Part shown: piece after piece, positions 8,356-15,650 of the stretch
Numbering within the stretch: position 1 is the first letter of the stretch
Layout of the letters: each line of letters begins with the position of its first letter
NCBI GenBank assembly: GCA_016703895.1
Contig: JADJBE010000001.1
Coordinates: 869,501-933,500 of the forward strand
Origin: Pseudomonadota bacterium
Lineage (GTDB): Bacteria > Pseudomonadota > Gammaproteobacteria > Steroidobacterales > Steroidobacteraceae
Direction of reading: 5' to 3'
Length of the DNA stretch: 64,000 nucleotides
Notes under the pieces: model-generated
What the model saw: only the letters and a program-made list of their open reading frames with translations
What the model was told of the DNA's origin: nothing
Databases searched by the model: none
Translations under genes and position numbers: made by a program

Positions 8356-9275
8356 TCCGGTGGCCTCGCGCGCGCGCTGCGTCCGATCGAGTCCACGTCG
8401 ATCCTCACCTCGCCGCTGGCCGCATCGCGCCCGCCCACAGTCGCTGCCGCGACACCCTCATTGCCCCACGCGGTCGCGTACACGACTTCATAAGTAGCCG
8501 GCAGTTTGCCGTCGCGGCGCAGCGTTTCGTAGGCGGCAATCACCGCCGCGAGTTGCCCTTTGCTGGTCAGTCCCCGCTGGCGTCCCTGCGTGGCGTTGCG
8601 CGCGCCGATGGTCTTGAGCTCGTGCATCAAATCGAGCGCGCGATCGTATTGCAGTACGAGCCGGTCGACATCGAGCACGGGTTCTGTGAGGCCGGCCCGC
8701 AGCAAGGCATCGCCGACATCGTGCACGTCCAGAAAGCGGCTGACGTGATTGGCATTGTCCCCGGCTTGCGCCCAAGCGTGACGCAGTTCGGACAGCGTGT
8801 CGGGCCCAAATGTACTCATGACAAAGCAGCCGGTCGGCCGCAGGACGCGCCGGACTTCTGCCAGGGGTTTAGCTAGATTGTCGCACCATTGAAACATTAA
8901 GCTGCTGAAGACGAGATCAAACCGAGCATTTTGAAACGGTAGCTGCTGAGCATCGGCGACGACCCTGTGGAACGGGCGCAGCCAGGACGAGCGCTTCGCT
9001 GCGACTCGCAACATGGCGGGGGCGAAGTCCGCCGCAACAATCAGTGCCTTGGGGAAGTGACGCTTGAGGGTCTGTGTTGCGACGCCGGTGCCCGCGCCGA
9101 GGTCGAGGATGGTGCGCGGTTCGAAGCGTAGTTCCAGCAGCCGCTCGAGCAACTCGTTGCGCACAGTCTCTTGCAGCTGCGCGGCGGCATCGTAGCGGCT
9201 GCTGGCGGCATCGAATGAGGCGCTGACACGACTTTTGTGCAGTGCAAACGGATCCTCGCGAGTGGGGCCATTCAT
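8352..9275 (-). CDS. bioC: Malonyl-ACP O-methyltransferase BioC
   Basis: The start is set at the ATG at 9275, which overlaps the bioH stop (ATGA); the longer frame upstream has no support. About 307 residues, with SAM motif I ILDLGAGTGVATQTL (about 60-74), FDLVFSSLMFQWCDNL (motif II/III region) and a typical BioC C-terminal part. It methylates malonyl-ACP so that fatty acid synthesis can build the pimeloyl chain, partnering with BioH. It is embedded in the bio operon with four-base overlaps on both sides. Confidence 0.93.
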   Translation of the reverse strand: MNGPTREDPFALHKSRVSASFDAASSRYDAAAQLQETVRNELLERLLELRFEPRTILDLGAGTGVATQTLKRHFPKALIVAADFAPAMLRVAAKRSSWLRPFHRVVADAQQLPFQNARFDLVFSSLMFQWCDNLAKPLAEVRRVLRPTGCFVMSTFGPDTLSELRHAWAQAGDNANHVSRFLDVHDVGDALLRAGLTEPVLDVDRLVLQYDRALDLMHELKTIGARNATQGRQRGLTSKGQLAAVIAAYETLRRDGKLPATYEVVYATAWGNEGVAAATVGGRDAASGEVRIDVDSIGRSARARPPE

Positions 9276-10123
9276 GGCGTCGCCGCCACCGTGGAGCCCG
9301 AGTCCGCAGTCCCCAGCAGCGCCTCGATGGCCGCGCAGCATTCGGCCAGATGTGACAAGAACGGCGCATGGCCCGCGCGGCGGATTTCAAGCAACTCACA
9401 GCTCGGCAGTCGTGCTGCCATCGAGCGAGCGGCGCTGGTCGGCGTGACCCGGTCATATTGGCCTGCGATCAGCAACGTCGGGGCGGTGATGGTGGCCAAG
9501 ATCAGGCGCAGATCATTGTCGCGTAGTAGTTCCAGGCCCGTCGTCAAAGCAGCTGGTGAGGCTTCGCCGTGGCTCAGCAGCGCTGCACGGAGCTGCGCGA
9601 GGGTCGCATCCGCCTGCACACTGCCGCGCACTTGCAACTCCAGAAACTCGCTGACTGTGCGCGGATAGTCGCGCTGGAGTTGTCGGGCGAACTGCGCCAG
9701 TACGGCTGGCGCCAGACCTGCCTGCCAATCCGTTGTTGCCTCAAATCTGGGCGTCGTCGAAACGAGCACCAGCGCTGTGATACGCGCCGGTGCGAACGCA
9801 GCGAGCTGCAGGGCGAGCTGGCCACCCAGCGACCAACCCAGCAGGGCAAACTTTTCGGGCAAGCAGGCCAGCAATTGTGGGTAGTTGTTCAGGTCACTCG
9901 CGGTGCTGCGGCCATGTCCGGGTAGATCAACGGCCAGCAGGGTGTGGTGCGGCGCGAGCGTAGCGGCTAGCCCATCGAACACGCGCAGATTGAGACCCCA
10001 GCCGTGCAACAGCACCAGCGGCGGCCCATTGCCGCGCCGCTCCAGGTAGATGCCGCCATGGGTGGTCGCAACCGGCTGCGGAACGCTGAGGTTGGGGACG
10101 GCGTCGCAGGTCGCGTTGCTCAT
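9272..10123 (-). CDS. bioH: Pimeloyl-ACP methyl ester carboxylesterase BioH
   Basis: 283 residues with the alpha/beta hydrolase fold. LLHGWGLNLRVF gives the oxyanion region, GWSLGG holds the nucleophile Ser, AGQYDRVTP the Asp and RAGHAPFLSH the His. BioH removes the methyl ester from pimeloyl-ACP, ending chain elongation. It is somewhat longer than E. coli BioH because of N- and C-terminal extensions. It starts four bases before the bioF stop and ends overlapping the bioC start. Confidence 0.92.
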   Translation of the reverse strand: MSNATCDAVPNLSVPQPVATTHGGIYLERRGNGPPLVLLHGWGLNLRVFDGLAATLAPHHTLLAVDLPGHGRSTASDLNNYPQLLACLPEKFALLGWSLGGQLALQLAAFAPARITALVLVSTTPRFEATTDWQAGLAPAVLAQFARQLQRDYPRTVSEFLELQVRGSVQADATLAQLRAALLSHGEASPAALTTGLELLRDNDLRLILATITAPTLLIAGQYDRVTPTSAARSMAARLPSCELLEIRRAGHAPFLSHLAECCAAIEALLGTADSGSTVAATP

Positions 10124-11277
10124 GCCGTTGCTCGCGTCGCGTCGAGTGCCTTGGCGAGGCTCTCGACCAGCCGGTCCACGGCGGTCTCCTCGTGGTTGGC
10201 TGATAAAGCAACTCGCAGGCGCGCGGTTCCGGCAGGGACCGTCGGCGGCCGGATCGCGCTCACCAGGAAACCCTGTGCTTCCAGTTCACGACTAACTGCC
10301 AGCGCGCGAGCGGCCGACCCCAGGATCACCGGTTGGATCGGCGTGCCTGAAGCAGCGAGCGGCAGGTCGAGTTGCCCGGCGTGCGCGCGGAATCGTTGCA
10401 CCAGCGCCAGCACCTTTTGCCGACGCCAGCTCTCGCGCTCGCTTATGGCGAGGGCGGTCTGCGTCGCGGCGGCAATCGCGGGTGGCAGCGCGGTGGTGTA
10501 GATATAAGTGCGCGACTTTTGCAGCAGATACTCGATCAGATCCGCATCGCCGGCGACAAACGCGCCGCAGGTGCCAAAAGCCTTGCCGAAGGTGCCGATC
10601 AGTATTGGCACGTCCTCGGTCGTTAACTGCAACAGCTCCAGACAGCCACGACCAGTTGGGCCCAGCACGCCCAAGCCATGCGCATCATCCACTAACAACC
10701 AGGCCCGGTGTTCGCGTGCGTGGCGCGCCAGTTCCGGCAGCGGCGCCAGATCACCGTCCATGCTGAAGACACCGTCGGTGGCGATCAGGGTATTGAGCGC
10801 AGTGCTGCCAGTCAGCAATTGCGCAGCGGCGTCGGCATCGGCGTGCGGATAGCGCTGCAGGGTGGCGCCGGTGATACGTGCGGCATCGAGTAGCGACGCA
10901 TGGTTGAGTCGATCCTGCACCAGCAGATCATGCCGCTCGACCAGCGCGTCGATGACCCCGATGTTGGCCATGTACCCGCTGGAGAAGCACAGCGCCCGCT
11001 CGCGGCCGGTGAATTCCGCGACAGCTTCTTCCAGTGCAGCATGGCAAGGCCCGTGGCCGGTGACCAGATGCGAGGCGCCGCTGCCGACACCATAGCGGTC
11101 GGCTGCCGCGTGTAGCGCACTAACCACGGCCGGGTGTCTGGCCAACCCCAGATAGTCATTGCTGCAGAAATCGAGCGCTGACGCGGCTGGCCCGCCAGCA
11201 ATGCGCCGCACACGCCGTAGTGCAGCCTGATCGAGTGCCGCGAGCGCGGCGGCCAGCGCGCCGGGGTCGCGTCGCAT
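10120..11277 (-). CDS. bioF: 8-amino-7-oxononanoate synthase BioF
   Basis: 385 residues, standard length. A fold-type I PLP enzyme: FCSNDYLGLARHP near residue 40, LLVDDAHGLGVLG with the PLP-binding Asp and His, and the Schiff-base Lys in IGTFGKAFGTCGAF. It condenses pimeloyl-ACP with L-alanine to give KAPA. It lies 12 bases downstream of bioB and overlaps bioH by four bases. Confidence 0.96.
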   Translation of the reverse strand: MRRDPGALAAALAALDQAALRRVRRIAGGPAASALDFCSNDYLGLARHPAVVSALHAAADRYGVGSGASHLVTGHGPCHAALEEAVAEFTGRERALCFSSGYMANIGVIDALVERHDLLVQDRLNHASLLDAARITGATLQRYPHADADAAAQLLTGSTALNTLIATDGVFSMDGDLAPLPELARHAREHRAWLLVDDAHGLGVLGPTGRGCLELLQLTTEDVPILIGTFGKAFGTCGAFVAGDADLIEYLLQKSRTYIYTTALPPAIAAATQTALAISERESWRRQKVLALVQRFRAHAGQLDLPLAASGTPIQPVILGSAARALAVSRELEAQGFLVSAIRPPTVPAGTARLRVALSANHEETAVDRLVESLAKALDATRATA

Positions 11278-11289
11278 CTTGGCCGCCGG

Positions 11290-12282
11290 TCAGTGCGCGG
11301 TGGCGCCAGCGGCGCCGGTTTCGGCAGTCACGCCGAGCCGTGCCAGCAGCGCGCGATCGCGCTCCGCCGCTGGATTGCCAGTCGTTAGCAACTGTTCGCC
11401 GTAGAAGATCGAATTAGCGCCCGCCAGCAGGCACAACGCCTGCATTTCATCGGACATCGTTTCGCGCCCCGCCGACAAGCGCACGTACGACTTCGGCATG
11501 GTAATCCGAGCCGCCGCGATAGCGCGCACGAAATCGAGCGGATCTACAGGCGCTGTGTCCGCCAGCGGCGTGCCGGCTACGCGCACCAGCTGGTTGATCG
11601 GCACGCTCTCCGGGTGTTGCGGCAGATTCGCCAGCTGAGCTAACAATCCGGCCCGGTCGGTCACGGTCTCGCCCATGCCGACGATCCCGCCGCAGCAGAC
11701 GTTGAGACCCGCCGCGCGCACCGCCGCCAGTGTATCGAGTCGATCCTGGTAGGTACGCGTGGTGATCACCTCGCCATAGAACTCCGGCGACGTGTCGAGA
11801 TTGTGGTTGTAGTAGTCGAGGCCGGCGTCCTTGAGTTCGCGTGCCTGCGCCGGCGTGAGCATGCCCAGCGTGGCGCAGGTCTCGATGCCGAGCGCGCGCA
11901 CCTCGCGGATCATGGCAGCGATCGCTACCACGTCCTTTTGTTTGGGTGAGCGGTAGGCTGCGCCCATGCAAAACCGGGTGGCGCCAGCCGCGCGCGCCGC
12001 CGCCGCTTGGGCGCGGACCGTATCGAGTGGGAGCAGTGCTTCGCGCTCGAGGCCGGTGTCGTAGCGGACGCTCTGCGGGCAGTAAGCGCAGTCCTCGGGG
12101 CAGGCGCCAGTCTTGATCGACAGTAGCGTACTCATCTGCACGGTATTGGCGCTGTGGTGTTCGCGGTGCACGCGCTGCGCGTGGTACATGAGGTCGGCGA
12201 ACGGCAGCGCAAATAACTGCTCGATCTCGGCGACGGTCCAGTCATGACGGATTGAACCACGGGCCGCAGACAAATCTTTCAT
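11290..12282 (-). CDS. bioB: Biotin synthase BioB
   Basis: Radical-SAM enzyme with the CxxxCxxC cluster in CPEDCAYCPQS, followed by GATRFCMGAAYRSP and YYNHNLDTSPEFY, all strongly conserved in BioB. It inserts sulfur into dethiobiotin. The ATG at 12282 (MKDLSAARG) gives normal length; in-frame ATGs upstream (up to 12333) would add a poorly conserved leader. It is the first gene of the operon, with a BirA-type operator about 140 bases upstream. Confidence 0.96.
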   Translation of the reverse strand: MKDLSAARGSIRHDWTVAEIEQLFALPFADLMYHAQRVHREHHSANTVQMSTLLSIKTGACPEDCAYCPQSVRYDTGLEREALLPLDTVRAQAAAARAAGATRFCMGAAYRSPKQKDVVAIAAMIREVRALGIETCATLGMLTPAQARELKDAGLDYYNHNLDTSPEFYGEVITTRTYQDRLDTLAAVRAAGLNVCCGGIVGMGETVTDRAGLLAQLANLPQHPESVPINQLVRVAGTPLADTAPVDPLDFVRAIAAARITMPKSYVRLSAGRETMSDEMQALCLLAGANSIFYGEQLLTTGNPAAERDRALLARLGVTAETGAAGATAH

Positions 12283-12396
12283 AGTGTGGCTTTTGCTGGG
12301 CACCATTGGGTGCCGGTTTGGAACGGTTTGCACGAGATTCGGATGTTTGCAAACGACGCCGCTACGGCGAACCTGTTGCGCATGCCCGATAGGTCA

Positions 12397-12451
12397 ATGT
12401 TCGAGAGGATTGCAGCCACTGTCAACCTGCAGCGCATCCGCAGGTTTACAA
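12397..12451 (-). promoter_or_regulatory. BirA-type biotin operator and overlapping bio promoter
   Basis: On the minus strand TTGTAAACC (12443-12451, identical to the enterobacterial half-site) is followed after exactly 15 bases by GGTTGACAG (12419-12427), a near match to the inverted half-site. This is the known BirA operator layout. The second half-site contains a perfect -35 TTGACA (12420-12425); 17 bases on is a weak -10, GAACAT (12397-12402). Biotin-bound BirA would block this promoter. It faces bioB and overlaps the start of comF. birA itself is not in the window. Confidence 0.8.
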
Positions 12452-13635
12452 CCAGGCTCCTGCCCGCCCGCTGTTGCCTCTGTGGTGCGCGTGGCGATTC
12501 GCCCGGTCTGGATTTGTGCCGCGACTGCGCCGCCGTGTTGCCGTGGTGCGAGGTGGCCGAGAGCCGCAGCAGTCAGCTCGATTCAGTATTGGCCCCGCTG
12601 CGCTATGAGTTCCCGGTCGATCAATTAGTCCAGGCGCTCAAGTACCGTGGTGAAGGCGTGTACGCCAAGGTTCTGGGTGAATTGATGTTGCGGCATGTGG
12701 CGCAGCGGCTGCGCCAGGATCCGGGGCGCCGTTTGCCTGAGTTGTTGCTGGCTGTGCCCCTACACCGCGCTCGCCATCGAGAGCGCGGCTTCAACCAGGC
12801 GGCGGCGATCGCCAAGCACGTTGCCGCGGGCCTGCAGCTACCGTTTGCGCCGCGGTCGGTAGAGCGCTTGCTGGCCACTCGTTCGCAGACTTCGCTGTCG
12901 CCCAGCGACCGCCGCCGCAACGTCCGTTGCGCATTTGGGGTTGCCAATGGGCGCGCAGGTGCGGTGCTGCAAGGTGTGCGGCATGTGGCAATCATTGATG
13001 ACGTGGTGACGACTGGCAGTACCGCTAACGAGTTGGCCCAGACGTTGCGGGCCGCTGGCGTGCAACGCGTCGAGCTGTGGGTGGCAGCCCGTGCTGCAGC
13101 GGTCGAGCGTGCGCGGCGGTCAGGTGCGAAAGGTGTACTCGAGCACCACCCCGATGAACACCGCCATGCCCGCGAAGTTGTTATTGAAAAACGCCCGCAA
13201 GCAGCCTTCACGGTCGCGGTTGCGGATCAGCCATTGCTGATAGACAAAGAATACGGCTGCACCGACTACGCCGAGTTGATACCACATGCCGAAACGCATG
13301 CTGTCCCCGACCAGATACAGCGCAACCAGGGTCATGGCCTGCAGCGCCGCCACGATCACCCGGTCCATATCGCCGAACAGGATCGCACTGGAGCGAACGC
13401 CAAGCTTCACGTCGTCGTCCCGATCGACCATCGCATAGAGTGTGTCGTAGGCCGTGGTCCAAATGACGGCCCCGATGAACAAGGTCCAGCCCACGCGCGG
13501 CACGGCTCCGAGCTGCGCCATGAATACCATCGGCACGCTCCAGCTGAACGCCAGTCCGAGATAAAACTGCGGGATCGGAAAGAAGCGTTTGAAGAACGGG
13601 TAGGTGACGGCGAAGAACGCACCAACCAACGATAG
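12397..13635 (+). CDS. comF: ComF family protein with a C-terminal antisense extension
   Basis: The N-terminal zinc-ribbon-like half (RCCLCGARGDSPGLDLCRDC) and the phosphoribosyltransferase motif VAIIDDVVTTGSTANEL are diagnostic of ComF, linked to DNA uptake and competence. The family normally ends near VELWVAARAA (around 13110). Here the frame has no stop there and runs on for about 170 residues as the exact antisense of ubiA, with His/Arg/Glu-rich non-homologous sequence. Either the native stop was lost or an indel is present. The start at 12397 (MFERIAATVN) is chosen for family length; upstream in-frame ATGs exist. Divergent from bioB. Confidence 0.8.
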   Translation: MFERIAATVNLQRIRRFTTRLLPARCCLCGARGDSPGLDLCRDCAAVLPWCEVAESRSSQLDSVLAPLRYEFPVDQLVQALKYRGEGVYAKVLGELMLRHVAQRLRQDPGRRLPELLLAVPLHRARHRERGFNQAAAIAKHVAAGLQLPFAPRSVERLLATRSQTSLSPSDRRRNVRCAFGVANGRAGAVLQGVRHVAIIDDVVTTGSTANELAQTLRAAGVQRVELWVAARAAAVERARRSGAKGVLEHHPDEHRHAREVVIEKRPQAAFTVAVADQPLLIDKEYGCTDYAELIPHAETHAVPDQIQRNQGHGLQRRHDHPVHIAEQDRTGANAKLHVVVPIDHRIECVVGRGPNDGPDEQGPAHARHGSELRHEYHRHAPAERQSEIKLRDRKEAFEERVGDGEERTNQR

Positions 13636-14031
13636 CTTGATGGTAGTCGCATCCAATTGCAGCGCCAGCGCGAGCGCCATCAACAGCAGCAAGACGAACA
13701 GCACAAGCCCCTCCAGCGGCGATACGCGGCGTGCTGCGATGGGCCGGTCGCGCGTACGCTTGACGAACGGGTCCACGTCCTTGTCGGCGAGGTCGTTAAA
13801 TGCGCAACCTGCAGACCGCATGACCACGACGCCTAAGATGAACACGACAAAGACCAGTGGCCGGGGGCTGCCGTCGGCTGCTATCCAGAGCGACCAGAGT
13901 ACCGGCCAGAGTAGTAGCCAGGTACCGATAGGGCGGTTCAGTCGGGTGAGCTCGGCAAAGTAAAACGCGCGCCGACCATAGCGCTCCAAGTCGAGGCGCC
14001 AGCCGGCCGAAATCCGTGCGGTCGTGGTCAC
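13120..14031 (-). CDS. ubiA: 4-hydroxybenzoate octaprenyltransferase UbiA
   Basis: Polytopic membrane prenyltransferase with both Asp-rich motifs: NDLADKDVDPFVKRTRDRP (about 90-108) and YDTLYAMVDRDDDVKLGVRS (about 210-229). It joins the polyprenyl tail to 4-hydroxybenzoate in ubiquinone synthesis. The GTG at 14031 is preferred to a more upstream ATG because a perfect TATAAT ends six bases before it and the protein then has normal length (about 303 residues). It overlaps the extended comF frame tail to tail by about 515 bases. Confidence 0.93.
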   Translation of the reverse strand: MTTTARISAGWRLDLERYGRRAFYFAELTRLNRPIGTWLLLWPVLWSLWIAADGSPRPLVFVVFILGVVVMRSAGCAFNDLADKDVDPFVKRTRDRPIAARRVSPLEGLVLFVLLLLMALALALQLDATTIKLSLVGAFFAVTYPFFKRFFPIPQFYLGLAFSWSVPMVFMAQLGAVPRVGWTLFIGAVIWTTAYDTLYAMVDRDDDVKLGVRSSAILFGDMDRVIVAALQAMTLVALYLVGDSMRFGMWYQLGVVGAAVFFVYQQWLIRNRDREGCLRAFFNNNFAGMAVFIGVVLEYTFRT

Positions 14032-14037
14032 GGCCGA

Positions 14038-14043
14038 ATTATA
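14038..14043 (-). promoter_or_regulatory. TATAAT -10 box of ubiA
   Basis: TATAAT on the minus strand followed by six bases and then the GTG start at 14031, implying a leaderless transcript. The -35 region is poor. The context (TATAATTCG) matches the box before the DUF2244 gene. Confidence 0.45.
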
Positions 14044-14127
14044 GCTCACGCTCGCTCCGCGCCCGACAGCCGCCGCACTATCTGCCGCCACTGTCAACGT
14101 TTTGGCCGGAGCGGCGTTGCAGGGTTC

Positions 14128-15627
14128 ATGAAAAATCTCACTAAGATCACCGCTATTGGTGGCCTGTTTGTACTGGTCGGATGTGGTGGTGGTGGTGGTG
14201 CCGGAACACCCTCCCCGCCAGCACCCAGCGCATTGAGTTACCCGTCGCCACAGACTTTCACCGTGGGTCGAACCATTATGCCGATCGGTCCTGCCGTCAC
14301 AGGTTCCGTCGCGAATTACAGCGTGACGCCGACGCTACCCGGCGGGCTCACGCTAGACGCGACGAGCGGTCAGATCATGGGCACCCCGTCTATTGCGATA
14401 CCGCAGCAGGTCCACAACATCACTGCACGAAACGCGGCCGGGTCGACCAGCTTCGCGCTCGCCATCGCCGTTGTGCCTGCGACTCAGGTGACGCTGGAGC
14501 CCTTCCGAGCCACTACCATCGGGGTCGGTCAGAGCATCAATGTGTATTGCGTGCGCCAAGATGGCGGAGCGCAGTTTCCCGACTATGTCGACCCCGCGCT
14601 GGTTACCTGGTCGTCTGCAAACCCCGCACTCGTGACTGTGGCCGCAAACGGCGTCGTGACAGCTTCGCGTGCAGGCGCGACTACCATCACCGCTCAATAT
14701 CAGTCGTTCGTTCTCGAGCTCGAGGTGCGGGTCAGCGGTATGTTTACCTCGCGGTCGTTGTCCGTCCCGGGCCAGGGGCTGCGACGCTATTCGGTCTACG
14801 AGCCGGCGTTGGGCGACGCCAGCCCGCGACCACTGATGGTCTCGATGCATGGTGGTGGCGGTAGCGCTCAGCTGCAGGCCGCCATGACGCAAATGGTGGA
14901 GCTGGCGGCCGAGCACCAGATGTTGGTCGCATTTGCTGAGGGAACTGGCGCGATTGCGACGTTCAATGGTGGAGCCTGCTGCGGAACCGCCCAGTCGCAG
15001 AATATCGACGATGTCAGCTATGTGCGAGCGGTGATCGATGACATGCAGGGGAGGCACAACGTCGATACTGCACGGATTATCGCCAGCGGCTTCTCCAACG
15101 GGGGAATCATGGCCTACCGTCTGGCGTGCGCGTTGTCTGATCGCATCACGGGAGCGTTTGCGGTCGGTGGGGCGTCAGGTCAATTTGATCGGCTTGGCAC
15201 GCAGTACTACTCATGTATTTCCGCGCGACCCATTCCAGTGCTGCACATTCATGCCACTAACGATCGAAACTATCCGTACGAAGGCGGTCGGGGCGACGGG
15301 CTGTCAGCTACAGAATACTACTCTGTTGATGCGACCGTTGCCGACTCGATCGCACGCAACAACATCACCGCTCAGTCGACGACGGAGCAGGTGTCGGCGA
15401 CCACGTCCTGCCGCACTTACGAGCGTCCGGCAGATCTCAGTCGGCCCAGCGCTCGCGTCGCGCTCTGTCGAGTCGATCCACAAGACAACTACGACTCCGT
15501 CAGGGGAGTTGTATTCGGCGGCGGACATTCGTGGCCGGGCGGCGTACGGTCGCCGAGTCCGAACAGCGATGTGCCCTCAGCGGACTTCGATGCGAACGCC
15601 TATCTTTGGGGCTTTTTCAATAGGTAG
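14128..15627 (+). CDS. Lipoprotein esterase of the PHB depolymerase/LpqC type with Ig-like domains
   Basis: 499 residues. The N terminus is a lipoprotein signal (FVLVGC, then a Gly run) followed by a Pro-rich linker. Residues ~30-115 look like a putative-Ig (He_PIG) module (LPGGLTLDATSGQIMGTP) and ~120-205 like a Big_2 domain (TWSSANPALVTVAANGVVT). The C-terminal half is an alpha/beta hydrolase of the LpqC type: SMHGGGGSA (oxyanion loop), GFSNGGIMAYRL (nucleophile Ser) and GGGHSWPGG (His). The acid is probably in HATNDRNYPY. Likely an exported ester hydrolase; the polymer or ester is unknown. Confidence 0.82.
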   Translation: MKNLTKITAIGGLFVLVGCGGGGGAGTPSPPAPSALSYPSPQTFTVGRTIMPIGPAVTGSVANYSVTPTLPGGLTLDATSGQIMGTPSIAIPQQVHNITARNAAGSTSFALAIAVVPATQVTLEPFRATTIGVGQSINVYCVRQDGGAQFPDYVDPALVTWSSANPALVTVAANGVVTASRAGATTITAQYQSFVLELEVRVSGMFTSRSLSVPGQGLRRYSVYEPALGDASPRPLMVSMHGGGGSAQLQAAMTQMVELAAEHQMLVAFAEGTGAIATFNGGACCGTAQSQNIDDVSYVRAVIDDMQGRHNVDTARIIASGFSNGGIMAYRLACALSDRITGAFAVGGASGQFDRLGTQYYSCISARPIPVLHIHATNDRNYPYEGGRGDGLSATEYYSVDATVADSIARNNITAQSTTEQVSATTSCRTYERPADLSRPSARVALCRVDPQDNYDSVRGVVFGGGHSWPGGVRSPSPNSDVPSADFDANAYLWGFFNR

Positions 15628-15650
15628 CTTGGTAGTTGTAAAGCAGCAGC

